Positions 11,016 through 19,587 of a DNA stretch of 64,000 bases are shown here, piece by piece (the stretch's first letter is position 1; each line of letters opens with the position of its first letter). The notes under the pieces are model-generated. The model was not told where the DNA came from and did no database searches. It saw only the letters and a program-made list of their open reading frames with translations. This stretch comes from Cellulosimicrobium cellulans (lineage in GTDB: Bacteria > Actinomycetota > Actinomycetes > Actinomycetales > Cellulomonadaceae): assembly GCF_016907755.1 (NCBI RefSeq), contig NZ_JAFBCN010000001.1:2914001-2978000 (forward strand). The letters are read 5' to 3'. Position numbers and translations under genes: made by a program.

Positions 11016-12374
11016 ATGCGCCTTCACCCCGCGCGCCCCCGCGGAATCCCCCTGCTCGCCCTCACCGCGCTCGCCCTGACGACCGTCGGCCTCGCCGCGC
11101 CCGCGACCGCCGCGCCGCTGGCCGGCACGCCGGTCACCGCCGACGAGGTCTGCACCGCGGACCCGTCCACGCGACCGGTCGGCGTGTACGAGCTCACCGC
11201 CGTGGAGGACGCGGGCGTCGGCATCTGGGCGGGCGGCGGGCTCACCGTCACGACGGCGACCGAGCTCGAGGGCCGGGTCGTCGTGGGCGGGGACGCCGAC
11301 CTCTCCGGGGCCGGGAGCCTCAACGTCGGGACCGCGGGGGGCGGCGGCTCGGCCATCACGCCGGCCGGCGGGACCGACATGCTCGTCGTCGGTGGCGACC
11401 TCGCGACGGCGACGAACACCCAGGTCGGCTTCCACGCGTCCAGCGGCGGCAACGTGGTCGTCGGGGGTGCGATCACCGGCGCGACCCCGAGCACCGAGGG
11501 CCGCAACGCCCCGGGCCGCCCCGGCACGGTCACGCAGGGCGTCGGTCGCGAGGCCGCCCTGCGTCCCTACGCCGCGCTCCCCGGGCTCGTCACGGGCCTC
11601 GCGACCGACGCCGCCGACGGTGCCGTCGCCGCCACGCCCCGGGACGGCGTCCTGACGGTCGAGGCGGGAGCGCGGTACACGCTCACGGCCGCCCAGGCCT
11701 CCACCCTGACCACGCTGCACGTCACCGGGAGCGGCCCGGTGCTCCTCACCGTCACCGGCCCCTCCGTGGACGTGTCGCGGCTGCAGCACGTCGAGTACGG
11801 CGGCGTGCGCGTCTACCAGGCCACCCAGCACCTGTCGGCGCACTTCCTGTGGAGCTTCCCGGACGCGACGCAGGTGACGCTCGGCACGAACGACCAGTTC
11901 CCCGGGACGATCGTCGTCCCGCGCACGGACGCGACCCTCACCGTCGCGACCTCGACCAACGGACGCATCCTGTCGAACGGCGCCGTCTCCTACACCGGTG
12001 GCGCCGGGATCGAGCACCACAACTACCCGTTCGCCGGCCCGTGCGAGTCGACGCCGTTCGTCGAGGAGCCCCAGCCCGAGCCGTCGCCGGAGGGCCCGAA
12101 CCCGGGCGAGGGCGTGACCACGCCGCCGACGGCCGAGGAGACCCCGTCCCCGGAGGAGCCGGGCGAGCCCACGGTGGAGGCGACCCCGGCCGCAGAGACC
12201 CCGGCTCCCGGCACCGGCGCGACGCCCGAGTCGGCCGAGCAGGGTGACGACACGCCGGGGAGCGGCCTCGCGTCGACGGGCGCCTCGGTCGTCGTGCTGG
12301 CCGTGGTCGCCGCGCTGCTGCTCGCCGGGGGCGCGACGGTCCTCGTCGTGGCACGTCGGCGCGCGACGAGCTGA
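11016..12374 (+). CDS. Choice-of-anchor A surface protein with LASTG sorting signal
   Basis: 452 aa secreted protein. The N-terminus is a classic signal peptide (basic start, hydrophobic LLALTALALTTVGLA, cleavage near ATA-AP). Residues ~45-345 form the choice-of-anchor A beta-rich domain, ending in the typical LWSFPDATQVTLG and PGTIVVPRTDATLT segments. A Pro/Glu/Thr-rich linker follows, then LASTG, a hydrophobic helix and ARRRATS. LAXTG is the motif of class E sortases in high-GC Gram-positives, so the protein is probably linked to the cell wall. The ligand or role of this domain is not established. GGAG lies 9 nt upstream of the ATG. Confidence 0.85.
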   Translation: MRLHPARPRGIPLLALTALALTTVGLAAPATAAPLAGTPVTADEVCTADPSTRPVGVYELTAVEDAGVGIWAGGGLTVTTATELEGRVVVGGDADLSGAGSLNVGTAGGGGSAITPAGGTDMLVVGGDLATATNTQVGFHASSGGNVVVGGAITGATPSTEGRNAPGRPGTVTQGVGREAALRPYAALPGLVTGLATDAADGAVAATPRDGVLTVEAGARYTLTAAQASTLTTLHVTGSGPVLLTVTGPSVDVSRLQHVEYGGVRVYQATQHLSAHFLWSFPDATQVTLGTNDQFPGTIVVPRTDATLTVATSTNGRILSNGAVSYTGGAGIEHHNYPFAGPCESTPFVEEPQPEPSPEGPNPGEGVTTPPTAEETPSPEEPGEPTVEATPAAETPAPGTGATPESAEQGDDTPGSGLASTGASVVVLAVVAALLLAGGATVLVVARRRATS

Positions 12375-12390
12375 CGCCTCGAGCACGACC

Positions 12391-12436
12391 ACGCAGCGAG
12401 GGCCCGGCAGGACGACCTGCCGGGCCCTCGCTGCGT
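12391..12436. terminator. Strong bidirectional terminator
   Basis: A perfect 21-bp inverted repeat (12391-12411 with 12416-12436) around a 4-nt loop ACGA, between the convergent surface-protein gene and pcp. There is no T-tract on either strand. Confidence 0.85.
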
Positions 12437-12447
12437 CCTCGTCCGGC

Positions 12448-13065
12448 TCAGCTCTCCGTGCCGCCCGCGAGGACCGGCTCGGGGGTGCCGAGGAGCGCGT
12501 GCCGCACGACCGCGGCCACCGCGGCGACCTGGTCCTCGATCGGGACCACGTCGGCGTCAGGGACGTGGACGAACCCGGCACGCCGTCCCGGCCCGGCGCC
12601 CCAGTGGTGCATGAGCGCGTAGAAGACGTCGTTGCACACGTAGGTCCCGGCGGTGCTCGACACCCCTGCGGGGACACCCGCCGCGCGGATCGCCGCGAGG
12701 GACGCCTTGAGCGGGAGCGTCGACCAGTACCCGACGGGCGCACCGGCGACGACGGGGACGTCGACGGGCTGCGCGCCCGCGTTGTCGGGGATCCGCGCGT
12801 CCCGCACGTTCACGGCGACCCGTTCGAGGCGGACGCCCGGCGCACCGCCCGCGAGGCCGAGCGCCACGACGACGTCGGGGTCGTGCTCGCGGATCGCGGC
12901 GTCGAGCACCGGCCACGCCCCGGCGAAGGTCACGGGGAGCCGGACGGCGACCACCTGGTCGCCCACGAGCTCCTCCCCGCGCTCCGCGAGCCGCGCGGCC
13001 GTCTCCCACGACGGGTTCGCGTCGGCGCCGTCGAACGGCTCGAACCCGCTGACGACGACGGTCAC
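12448..13065 (-). CDS. pcp: Pyroglutamyl-peptidase I
   Basis: 205 aa cysteine peptidase (C15) that removes N-terminal pyroglutamate from peptides. The triad positions are all present: Glu81 (in RLERVAVN), Cys144 (TYVCNDVFY) and His167 (FVHVP), along with GFEPFDG at the N-terminus. The GTG start overlaps the coaE stop by 4 nt (GTGA), so it is translated as the second gene of a coaE-pcp pair. Likely cytoplasmic. Confidence 0.93.
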   Translation of the reverse strand: MTVVVSGFEPFDGADANPSWETAARLAERGEELVGDQVVAVRLPVTFAGAWPVLDAAIREHDPDVVVALGLAGGAPGVRLERVAVNVRDARIPDNAGAQPVDVPVVAGAPVGYWSTLPLKASLAAIRAAGVPAGVSSTAGTYVCNDVFYALMHHWGAGPGRRAGFVHVPDADVVPIEDQVAAVAAVVRHALLGTPEPVLAGGTES

Positions 13066-13703
13066 GCCTCGTGCTCCTCGATCTCGGCCTGGACCTCGGC
13101 GTCGACCTCGGCACGCACCCGTGCCCAGAGCTCGTCGACCTGCTCCCGCAGCGCCTCGGGCGAGCCGGAACCGTCGAGGGTCACGTCCGCCGCGGCGAGA
13201 CGCGACGCGTCGTCGGCCTGGGCGGCGAGGCGGGCGCGGGCCTCGTCCTCGCTCAGCCCGCGCTCCTCGACCATCCGGCCCACCCGGACGTCCGCGGGCG
13301 TGTGCACGACCACGACGCAGTGGAACCGCGCGGGGTCGCCCGTCTCGACGAGCAGCGGGATGTCGTGCACGACGACGGCCCGGGGGTCGGCCGCGCCGGC
13401 GGCGGCCTCACGCTCGGCCGCGAGCCGGCGCACCTCCGGGTGGACGATCGCGTTGAGGCGCTCGCGCGCTGCGGCGTCGCCGAACACGACCCGACCGAGC
13501 GCGGCCCGGTCCAGCGCGCCGTCACCGTCGAGGACGCCCGGCCCGAACGCCTCGACGACCTGGTCGAGGCCGACCGTCCCCGGCGCGACCGCGTCGCGGG
13601 AGAGCGCGTCGTAGTCCACGACGACGGCGCCGAGCTCGGCGAAGCGTGCGAGCGCGACGGACTTCCCCGCCGCGATTCCTCCGGTCAGGCCGATGCGAAA
13701 CAT
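13062..13703 (-). CDS. coaE: Dephospho-CoA kinase
   Basis: About 213 aa. Catalyses the last step of coenzyme A synthesis, phosphorylating the 3'-OH of dephospho-CoA. P-loop GLTGGIAAGKS at residues 5-15, then DYDALSRD, and VVHDIPLLVE typical of the family. ATG 13703 gives the standard MFRIGLTGG start. A short acidic coiled tail (EVDAEVQAEIEEHEA) extends the C-terminus. CAGGAT lies 7 nt before the ATG. The gene lies between rpsA and uvrB, separated from rpsA by the marR/ABC pair. Confidence 0.95.
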   Translation of the reverse strand: MFRIGLTGGIAAGKSVALARFAELGAVVVDYDALSRDAVAPGTVGLDQVVEAFGPGVLDGDGALDRAALGRVVFGDAAARERLNAIVHPEVRRLAAEREAAAGAADPRAVVVHDIPLLVETGDPARFHCVVVVHTPADVRVGRMVEERGLSEDEARARLAAQADDASRLAAADVTLDGSGSPEALREQVDELWARVRAEVDAEVQAEIEEHEA

Positions 13704-13764
13704 GCGCCCCATCCTGCCAGCCGGTGGGCGACCTCGCGCCGGGACGGTCGAGCGCACGGACGGC

Positions 13765-14307
13765 TCAGCGGCGCCCGACCGCCGGCTCGCCCGTGCCGTC
13801 CGCCGGTCGGCCATCGGCGGGCGGGCCGTCCGACCGCTCGCCCGCGACGGCACGCAGGAGCCGCAGGAGCTCGGCGCGTTCGGCGGCGTCGAGGCGCGCG
13901 AGGAGCGTGCCGGCGCTCGACGACCGCTCCGCTCCCACCTGCGCGACGACCTCCCGCCCCCGCGCGGTGAGCTCGACGAGCGTCGCCCTCCGGTCGTGCG
14001 GGTCGGGGGTCCGCCGGACGAGCCCGGCCTGCTCGGCGTCGTCGACCTTGGACGTCACCGAGCGGGGGGCGACGTCCAGCGCGGACGCGACCGCACCGAG
14101 CCGGCAAGGCTCGTCGCAGCGGGCGAGGAATCGCAGCATCCGGTACTGACCGGGGGTCGTCCCGGCCGGCTCGGCACGCTCGCTCGCCTCGCGCCGCACG
14201 CTCCGGAGCGCCGCGTGCAGGAGCGAGAGGAACTCGCCCGCCTCGTCCGTGGAGGTCGGGCCGCCCTCCGCGCCCCGCGCGGGGCGCGCGCTCGCATCGC
14301 TCGTCAC
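13765..14307 (-). CDS. MarR family transcriptional regulator
   Basis: 180 aa winged-helix repressor: helix-turn-helix LGAVASALDVAPRSVTSKVD and wing RRTPDPHDRRATLVEL. Family members bind palindromes as dimers and are usually relieved by small-molecule ligands. The GTG start at 14307 lacks a Shine-Dalgarno, but TACGCT lies exactly 7 nt upstream (leaderless). It is divergent from the ABC exporter gene, with a palindrome between them, so it very probably controls that exporter. The C-terminus is a Gly/Pro-rich tail. Confidence 0.88.
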   Translation of the reverse strand: MTSDASARPARGAEGGPTSTDEAGEFLSLLHAALRSVRREASERAEPAGTTPGQYRMLRFLARCDEPCRLGAVASALDVAPRSVTSKVDDAEQAGLVRRTPDPHDRRATLVELTARGREVVAQVGAERSSSAGTLLARLDAAERAELLRLLRAVAGERSDGPPADGRPADGTGEPAVGRR

Positions 14308-14336
14308 GATGCCGAGCGTACCGGGCGGACGAGGTC

Positions 14337-14366
14337 TTGTGGAGCACACTCATTGTGAGTTAGACT
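14337..14366 (+). promoter_or_regulatory. Promoter of the MarR-linked ABC exporter
   Basis: -35 TTGTGG (14337-14342), 18-nt spacer, -10 TAGACT (14361-14366). The -10 lies within the palindromic operator. Confidence 0.55.
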
Positions 14367-14369
14367 CAC
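14355..14369. promoter_or_regulatory. MarR-type operator
   Basis: Perfect palindrome GTGAGT-TAG-ACTCAC; flanking bases extend the symmetry to 14352-14372 with one mismatch per side. It covers the -10 of the exporter promoter and lies about 50 bp upstream of the marR start, a layout that favours repression of the exporter gene. Confidence 0.7.
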
Positions 14370-14477
14370 TATCGTTTCGCGTGCGCGGCCCGCGCGGCCG
14401 TGCCCACCAGCCGGCCGCGCGCGCCCGGCCGCCACGCCCCGCGGACGACCGCGCCCCTCCCCCACCCAGGAGGCCCC

Positions 14478-16430
14478 ATGTCTTTTACCTCACCTCTCCC
14501 CGGCTCCGGCGGCGGGCGCGGCATGCGCTCGTTCCGCCAGGACTCCTCCGTCGCGTCCCGGCGGCTGCACCGCGGCACGATCCGACGCGTCCTGACGTTC
14601 GCCCGGCCCTACCGCCGCCAGCTCGCGGCCTTCCTCGTGCTCATCTCGATCGACGCCGCAGCGGGCGCGGCCACGCCGCTCCTGTTCCAGCGGATCATCG
14701 ACGACGGCATCACCGCCGGCGACGTCGGCGTCGTCGTCAGCCTGTCCCTCGTCGCCGCCGGGCTGGCCGTGCTCTCCGGCGCGCTCGGGGTCGCCCAGCG
14801 CTGGTTCTCCTCGCGCATCGGCGAGGGCCTCATCGTCGACCTCCGCACCGCCGTCTTCGACCACGTGCAGCGCATGCCGCTCGCCTTCTTCAGCCGGACC
14901 CGCACCGGCGCCCTCGTCCAGCGGCTCAACGGCGACGTCCTCGGCGCGCAGCAGGCGTTCACGTCGACGCTCTCCAACGTCTTCTCGAACCTCCTCACCG
15001 TCGTGTTCGTCCTCGCCGCGATGCTCTCCATGTCCTGGCAGCTCACCCTCCTCGCCCTGACCCTGCTGCCCGCCTTCGTGCTCCCGGCCCGCTGGGTCGG
15101 CAAGCGCCTCGCCGCGATCACGCGCGAGAGCTACGAGCTCAACGCCGAGGCCGCGCAGACGATGAACGAGCGGTTCAACGTCGCGGGCGCGCACCTCGTC
15201 AAGGTCTTCGGCGACCCGGCCCGCGAGTCGTCCCGGTTCGCCGCCCAGGCCGGCCGCGTGCGTGACATCGGCGTGAAGCAGGCCATGTACGGCACGGTGT
15301 TCCGCGTCGGCCTCACCGTCGTCGCCTCGGTCGCCGTCGCGATCGTCTACGGGCTCGGCGGCGTCATGGCGATCTCCGGCTCGTTGACGGTGGGCACCGT
15401 CGTCGCGCTCACCGCCTATCTCGGGCGCCTCTACGGCCCGCTCACCGCCATGTCGAACGTCCAGGTCGACGTCATGACCGCCCTCGTCAGCTTCGAGCGC
15501 GTGCTCGAGGTCCTCGACCTCGAGCCGACCGTCACCGACGCGCCCGACGCCGTCGACCTCGCCGACGACCTCGAGACGGAGGGCGCGAGCCTCGAGCTCG
15601 ACGGCGTGACGTTCCGCTACCCCAGCGCCTCGGAGGTCTCCCTCGCCTCGCTCGAGTCCGTCGCCGTCGAGGGGACGGACCCCACGACCGACACCCTGCG
15701 CGACGTCACGTTCTCCGTCCCCGCGGGGGCGATGGTCGCGCTCGTCGGCTCGTCCGGCGCGGGCAAGACCACCGTGTCCCAGCTCGTCACGCGCATGTAC
15801 GACCCGACCTCCGGGCACGTGCGGATCGCCGGGCGCGACCTGCGCGGCGTCACGCAGGAGAGCCTGCACGACGCCGTCGGCGTGGTCACGCAGGAGGCGC
15901 ACCTCTTCCACGACTCCATCGCCGACAACCTCCGGTACGCCAAGCCCGACGCGACCGACGCCGAGCTCGAGGCCGCGCTGCGGCGTGCGCACGTGTGGGA
16001 CGTGGTCGCCGCGCTGCCGTCCGGGATGGACACCGTGGTCGGCGACCGCGGGTACCGCATGTCCGGCGGCGAGCGTCAACGCCTCGCGATCGCGCGCGTC
16101 TTCCTCAAGGCGCCGCGGCTCGTCGTCCTCGACGAAGCGACGGCGCACCTCGACTCGGGCTCCGAGGCTGCGGTCCAGGCGGCCCTGGCCGAGGCGCTGC
16201 GCGGCCGGACGTCGCTCGTCATCGCGCACCGGCTCTCGACCGTGCGCGAGGCAGACCTCATCGTCGTCCTCGACGCAGGACGCGTCGTCGAGACCGGCAC
16301 GCACGCCGAGCTCCTCGCCCGGGACGGGCGCTACGCCGAGCTCTACCGGACGCAGTTCGCGGACTCGCCCCCGCCGTCGGGCGCCGACCCGACCACCGCG
16401 CCGCCCGAGCCGGCGACCGTGACGGCCTGA
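14478..16430 (+). CDS. ABC exporter (fused permease and ATPase)
   Basis: 650 aa half-transporter that should work as a homodimer. Six membrane segments (residues ~55-330) precede one ABC domain: Walker A GSSGAGKTT, Q-loop VVTQEAHLF, signature MSGGERQR, Walker B VVLDEATAHLD and H-loop AHRLST, all canonical. ATG 14478 has AGGAGG five nt upstream. Its position opposite a MarR gene with a shared operator suggests ligand-induced efflux of a toxic compound or peptide; the substrate is unknown. Confidence 0.92.
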   Translation: MSFTSPLPGSGGGRGMRSFRQDSSVASRRLHRGTIRRVLTFARPYRRQLAAFLVLISIDAAAGAATPLLFQRIIDDGITAGDVGVVVSLSLVAAGLAVLSGALGVAQRWFSSRIGEGLIVDLRTAVFDHVQRMPLAFFSRTRTGALVQRLNGDVLGAQQAFTSTLSNVFSNLLTVVFVLAAMLSMSWQLTLLALTLLPAFVLPARWVGKRLAAITRESYELNAEAAQTMNERFNVAGAHLVKVFGDPARESSRFAAQAGRVRDIGVKQAMYGTVFRVGLTVVASVAVAIVYGLGGVMAISGSLTVGTVVALTAYLGRLYGPLTAMSNVQVDVMTALVSFERVLEVLDLEPTVTDAPDAVDLADDLETEGASLELDGVTFRYPSASEVSLASLESVAVEGTDPTTDTLRDVTFSVPAGAMVALVGSSGAGKTTVSQLVTRMYDPTSGHVRIAGRDLRGVTQESLHDAVGVVTQEAHLFHDSIADNLRYAKPDATDAELEAALRRAHVWDVVAALPSGMDTVVGDRGYRMSGGERQRLAIARVFLKAPRLVVLDEATAHLDSGSEAAVQAALAEALRGRTSLVIAHRLSTVREADLIVVLDAGRVVETGTHAELLARDGRYAELYRTQFADSPPPSGADPTTAPPEPATVTA

Positions 16431-16443
16431 CGGCCCGACGGCG

Positions 16444-16486
16444 GGATCGCCGAGCAGGCGATCCTGGACCGCCGACCAGGCGGTCC
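16444..16486. repeat. Tandem twin hairpins
   Basis: Two adjacent perfect 8-bp stem-loops separated by one base: GGATCGCC-GAGCA-GGCGATCC and GGACCGCC-GACCA-GGCGGTCC. They differ by a paired (compensatory) T-A to C-G change and one loop base, so they look like a duplicated structure. They lie just after the ABC exporter stop. Confidence 0.75.
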
Positions 16487-16554
16487 CCGCTCGTCCGTGG
16501 CCGCTGACGCACCAGGCGAACCTGTTCGGCACCGGACGCGCCCGCCGGGCACGG

Positions 16555-16591
16555 CGAAGGCCCGCCACCCCCTGGGGGTGGCGGGCCTTCG
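16555..16591. terminator. Terminator of rpsA, bidirectional
   Basis: Long inverted repeat of about 16 bp (CGAAGGCCCGCCACCC with its complement) around a short C/G loop, between the convergent ABC exporter gene and rpsA. Confidence 0.85.
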
Positions 16592-16637
16592 TGCGACCTG
16601 CGACGTCTCCGCCAGAACGGCGGAGGGCGTCAGGAGA

Positions 16638-18122
16638 TCAGTTGCCGGTGAGCTTCTCGCGGAGCGCGGCGAGCGCCTCGTCCGACGCGAGCGTGCCCGT
16701 CGCCTCGGCGGCCGGGGCCGACGAGTAGGACGTGCTGCTCGAGGACGACGACGAGCTCGAGGAGCCCGAGTCGCCCGACGCGGCGTCGAAGTCGGCCTTG
16801 ACGGCCTCGGCGACCTGCTTGCGGTGCGCCTCCCAGCGCTCGTGGGCCTTGGCGTACTCCGCCTCCCACGCCTCGCGCTGCGTCTCGAAGCCCTCGAGCC
16901 ACTCGTTCGTCTCCGGGTCGAAGCCCTCGGGGTACTTGTAGTTCCCCTGCTCGTCGTACTCGGCGGCCATGCCGTACAGCGCGGGGTCGAAGTCGTCCGA
17001 CTCCGGGTCCACGCCCTCGTTGGCCTGCTTGAGCGAGAGCGAGATGCGGCGACGCTCGAGGTCGATGTCGATGACCTTGACGAAGACCTCGTCACCGACG
17101 TTGACGACCTGCTCCGGCAGCTCGACGTGGCGCACGGCCAGCTCCGAGATGTGCACGAGGCCCTCGATGCCGTCCTCGACGCGCACGAACGCACCGAACG
17201 GGACGAGCTTGGTGACCTTGCCCGGCACGACCTGACCGATCGCGTGGGTCCGGGCGAACGTCTGCCACGGGTCCTCCTGCGTCGCCTTCAGCGACAGCGA
17301 GACGCGCTCGCGGTCGAAGTCGACGTCCAGGACCTCGACCGTGACCTCCTGGCCGACCTCGACGACCTCGGAGGGGTGGTCGATGTGCTTCCAGGACAGC
17401 TCGGAGACGTGCACGAGGCCGTCGACCCCGCCGAGGTCCACGAACGCACCGAAGTTGACGATCGAGGAGACGACACCGGGGCGCACCTGACCCTTCTGCA
17501 GCGTCTGCAGGAAGGTGGAGCGGACCTCGGACTGCGTCTGCTCGAGCCAGGCACGGCGCGAGAGGACGACGTTGTTGCGGTTCTTGTCGAGCTCGATGAT
17601 CTTCGCCTCGATCTCCTTGCCGACGTACGGCTGGAGGTCGCGGACGCGACGCATCTCCACGAGGGAGGCCGGGAGGAAGCCACGGAGGCCGATGTCGAGG
17701 ATGAGACCACCCTTGACGACCTCGATGACGGTGCCGGTGACGACGCCGTCCTCCTCCTTGATCTTCTCGATCGTGCCCCAGGCGCGCTCGTACTGGGCGC
17801 GCTTCTTGGACAGGATCAGACGGCCTTCCTTGTCCTCCTTCTGGAGGACGAGGGCCTCGACCGCGTCGCCGACGTTGACGACCTCACCGGGGTCCACGTC
17901 GTGCTTGATGGACAGCTCGCGGGAGGGGATGACGCCCTCGGTCTTGTAGCCGATGTCGAGGAGGACCTCGTCGCGGTCCACCTTGACGATCGTGCCTTCG
18001 ACGATGTCGCCGTCGTTGAAGTACTTGATGGTCGCGTCAACGGCGGCGAGGAAGTCCTCCTCGGTGCCGATGTCGTTGACGGCAACCTGGGGTGCGGACT
18101 TCGCGGGGGTAGAGATGGTCAT
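16638..18122 (-). CDS. rpsA: 30S ribosomal protein S1
   Basis: 494 aa with four S1 RNA-binding repeats (roughly residues 35-105, 122-187, 208-276 and 293-362), the usual actinobacterial arrangement rather than the six of E. coli. Each of the last two carries a GAFVRVEDG/GAFVDLGG-type motif. The C-terminal ~130 residues are acidic, then a Gly-Asp-rich stretch with a run of about ten Ser residues. S1 binds mRNA at the 30S platform during initiation. ATG 18122 is clear; no Shine-Dalgarno at standard spacing. Confidence 0.97.
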   Translation of the reverse strand: MTISTPAKSAPQVAVNDIGTEEDFLAAVDATIKYFNDGDIVEGTIVKVDRDEVLLDIGYKTEGVIPSRELSIKHDVDPGEVVNVGDAVEALVLQKEDKEGRLILSKKRAQYERAWGTIEKIKEEDGVVTGTVIEVVKGGLILDIGLRGFLPASLVEMRRVRDLQPYVGKEIEAKIIELDKNRNNVVLSRRAWLEQTQSEVRSTFLQTLQKGQVRPGVVSSIVNFGAFVDLGGVDGLVHVSELSWKHIDHPSEVVEVGQEVTVEVLDVDFDRERVSLSLKATQEDPWQTFARTHAIGQVVPGKVTKLVPFGAFVRVEDGIEGLVHISELAVRHVELPEQVVNVGDEVFVKVIDIDLERRRISLSLKQANEGVDPESDDFDPALYGMAAEYDEQGNYKYPEGFDPETNEWLEGFETQREAWEAEYAKAHERWEAHRKQVAEAVKADFDAASGDSGSSSSSSSSSSTSYSSAPAAEATGTLASDEALAALREKLTGN

Positions 18123-18263
18123 TGAGTTCGATGCTCCGATGCGGACAGGTGTAGTCGAGCGGGTAGGGTTCTCGGCGCGCCGCTGCCGCTGGTCCGTGGA
18201 CCAGGTGACGTCATGGTTGGCGTCGTGGTCCGGGACGAAGGCAGGCGCAACGCACCGCCGTCC

Positions 18264-18293
18264 ACCTTATCCGGGTGTCACCCCGGTGGTCAA
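18264..18293 (-). promoter_or_regulatory. Promoter of rpsA
   Basis: Minus strand -35 TTGACC (18293-18288), 18-nt spacer, -10 TAAGGT (18269-18264). This predicts a 5' leader of about 135 nt. Confidence 0.65.
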
Positions 18294-18333
18294 CGCGAGC
18301 GCGGTGGCCCGGCGTCCTTCACCCGAGGTCGCC

Positions 18334-19359
18334 TCAGGCGAGCACGCGCGCGACGCGCAGCAGCTCCTCGGGAACGCGCTTGGGCCGGCCGGCGACCTCG
18401 GCCAGGGGCACGAGCTCGACACGCTCGCCGCGCAGCGCTGTCATCACGCCCGACGTCCCGGCGCTCACCGCGTCGACGGCGGCGACCCCGAACCGGCTCC
18501 CGAGGATGCGGTCCGTGGGCGTCGGCTCGCCGCCGCGCTGCACGTGCCCGAGCACTGTGAGTCGCGTGTCGAACCCCGTGCGCTCCGCGATCTCCGCACT
18601 GACCCGCTCGCCGATCGACCCCGCGACGATCTCGCCGAAGCGACCGAGCTGCTGCGTGAACTCCATCGACGACCCCTCGCGCGGGACCGCGCCCTCCGCG
18701 ACGACGACGATCGAGAAGTTCGCGTGCGCGCGGTGCCGGTGCCGCAGGAACTTCACGAGCTGGTCGATGTCGAACGGCTCCTCGGGGGCGAGGACGACCT
18801 CGGCGCCGCCCGCGATGCCCGCGTTGACCGCGATCCACCCGGCGTGGCGGCCCATGACCTCGACGACCATGACGCGGTTGTGGCTCTCCGCCGTCGTGTG
18901 CACACGGTCGAGGGCCTCGGTCGCGATGTTCACCGCGGTGTGGAACCCGATCGACAGGTCCGTGCCCTCGACGTCGTTGTCGATCGTCTTGGGGATCGCG
19001 ACGATCTTGACGCCCGCCTCCGCGACGCGGCTCGCGGCGTGCAGCGTGCCGTCGCCGCCGATGCAGATGAGGGCGTCGAGGTGCTCGGCCTCGACCGTCG
19101 CGAGGACGGCGTCCATGCTGCCGTCCTCCTCGCGCGGGTGGAACCGCGCGGTGCCCAGCAGCGTCCCGCCGACCGGCAGCACGTTGCGGATGTCCTGGCG
19201 GCCGAGCGGGTGCACGTCGCCGTCGACCACGCCGCGCCAGCCGTTGCGGAAGCCGATGATGGTGTGCCCGTACTCCCCCGTCCCCTGCTTGACCACGGCC
19301 CGGATCGCCGCGTTCAGGCCGGGGCAGTCGCCTCCGCCGGTGAGAAGTCCGATGCGCAC
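18334..19359 (-). CDS. pfkA: 6-phosphofructokinase
   Basis: 341 aa. Phosphorylates fructose 6-phosphate in glycolysis. The P-loop-like GGGDCPGLN is at the N-terminus, GGDGT at 101-105, and the catalytic PKTIDND at 123-129. In E. coli numbering, Gly104 predicts ATP rather than pyrophosphate use, while Lys124 (not Gly) is the mixed signature seen in actinobacterial ATP-PFKs. The GTG start at 19359 has GGAGG 6 nt upstream; longer in-frame reading covers the methyltransferase gene in antisense and is not real. Confidence 0.95.
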   Translation of the reverse strand: MRIGLLTGGGDCPGLNAAIRAVVKQGTGEYGHTIIGFRNGWRGVVDGDVHPLGRQDIRNVLPVGGTLLGTARFHPREEDGSMDAVLATVEAEHLDALICIGGDGTLHAASRVAEAGVKIVAIPKTIDNDVEGTDLSIGFHTAVNIATEALDRVHTTAESHNRVMVVEVMGRHAGWIAVNAGIAGGAEVVLAPEEPFDIDQLVKFLRHRHRAHANFSIVVVAEGAVPREGSSMEFTQQLGRFGEIVAGSIGERVSAEIAERTGFDTRLTVLGHVQRGGEPTPTDRILGSRFGVAAVDAVSAGTSGVMTALRGERVELVPLAEVAGRPKRVPEELLRVARVLA

Positions 19360-19587
19360 CTGTGTCCTCCGTCTCGTCGTCGCGTCGCGCGTCCTCGCGC
19401 GCGTGCCCGGCGTCGACGGAGGTGCCGACCTCCGCGGCACCGCGTCGACCCCAACCCTAGTCAACCCGGCGCCGCGGGTCACGGTCCGTCCCGGTCCTCG
19501 GGCACGCCGACGACCAAGGTCCCGAGCGCCCGGGCCGTGCGGCGCGCGACGGCGCCGGCACAGGGCGTCGCCCGGGAGAATGGCCGC

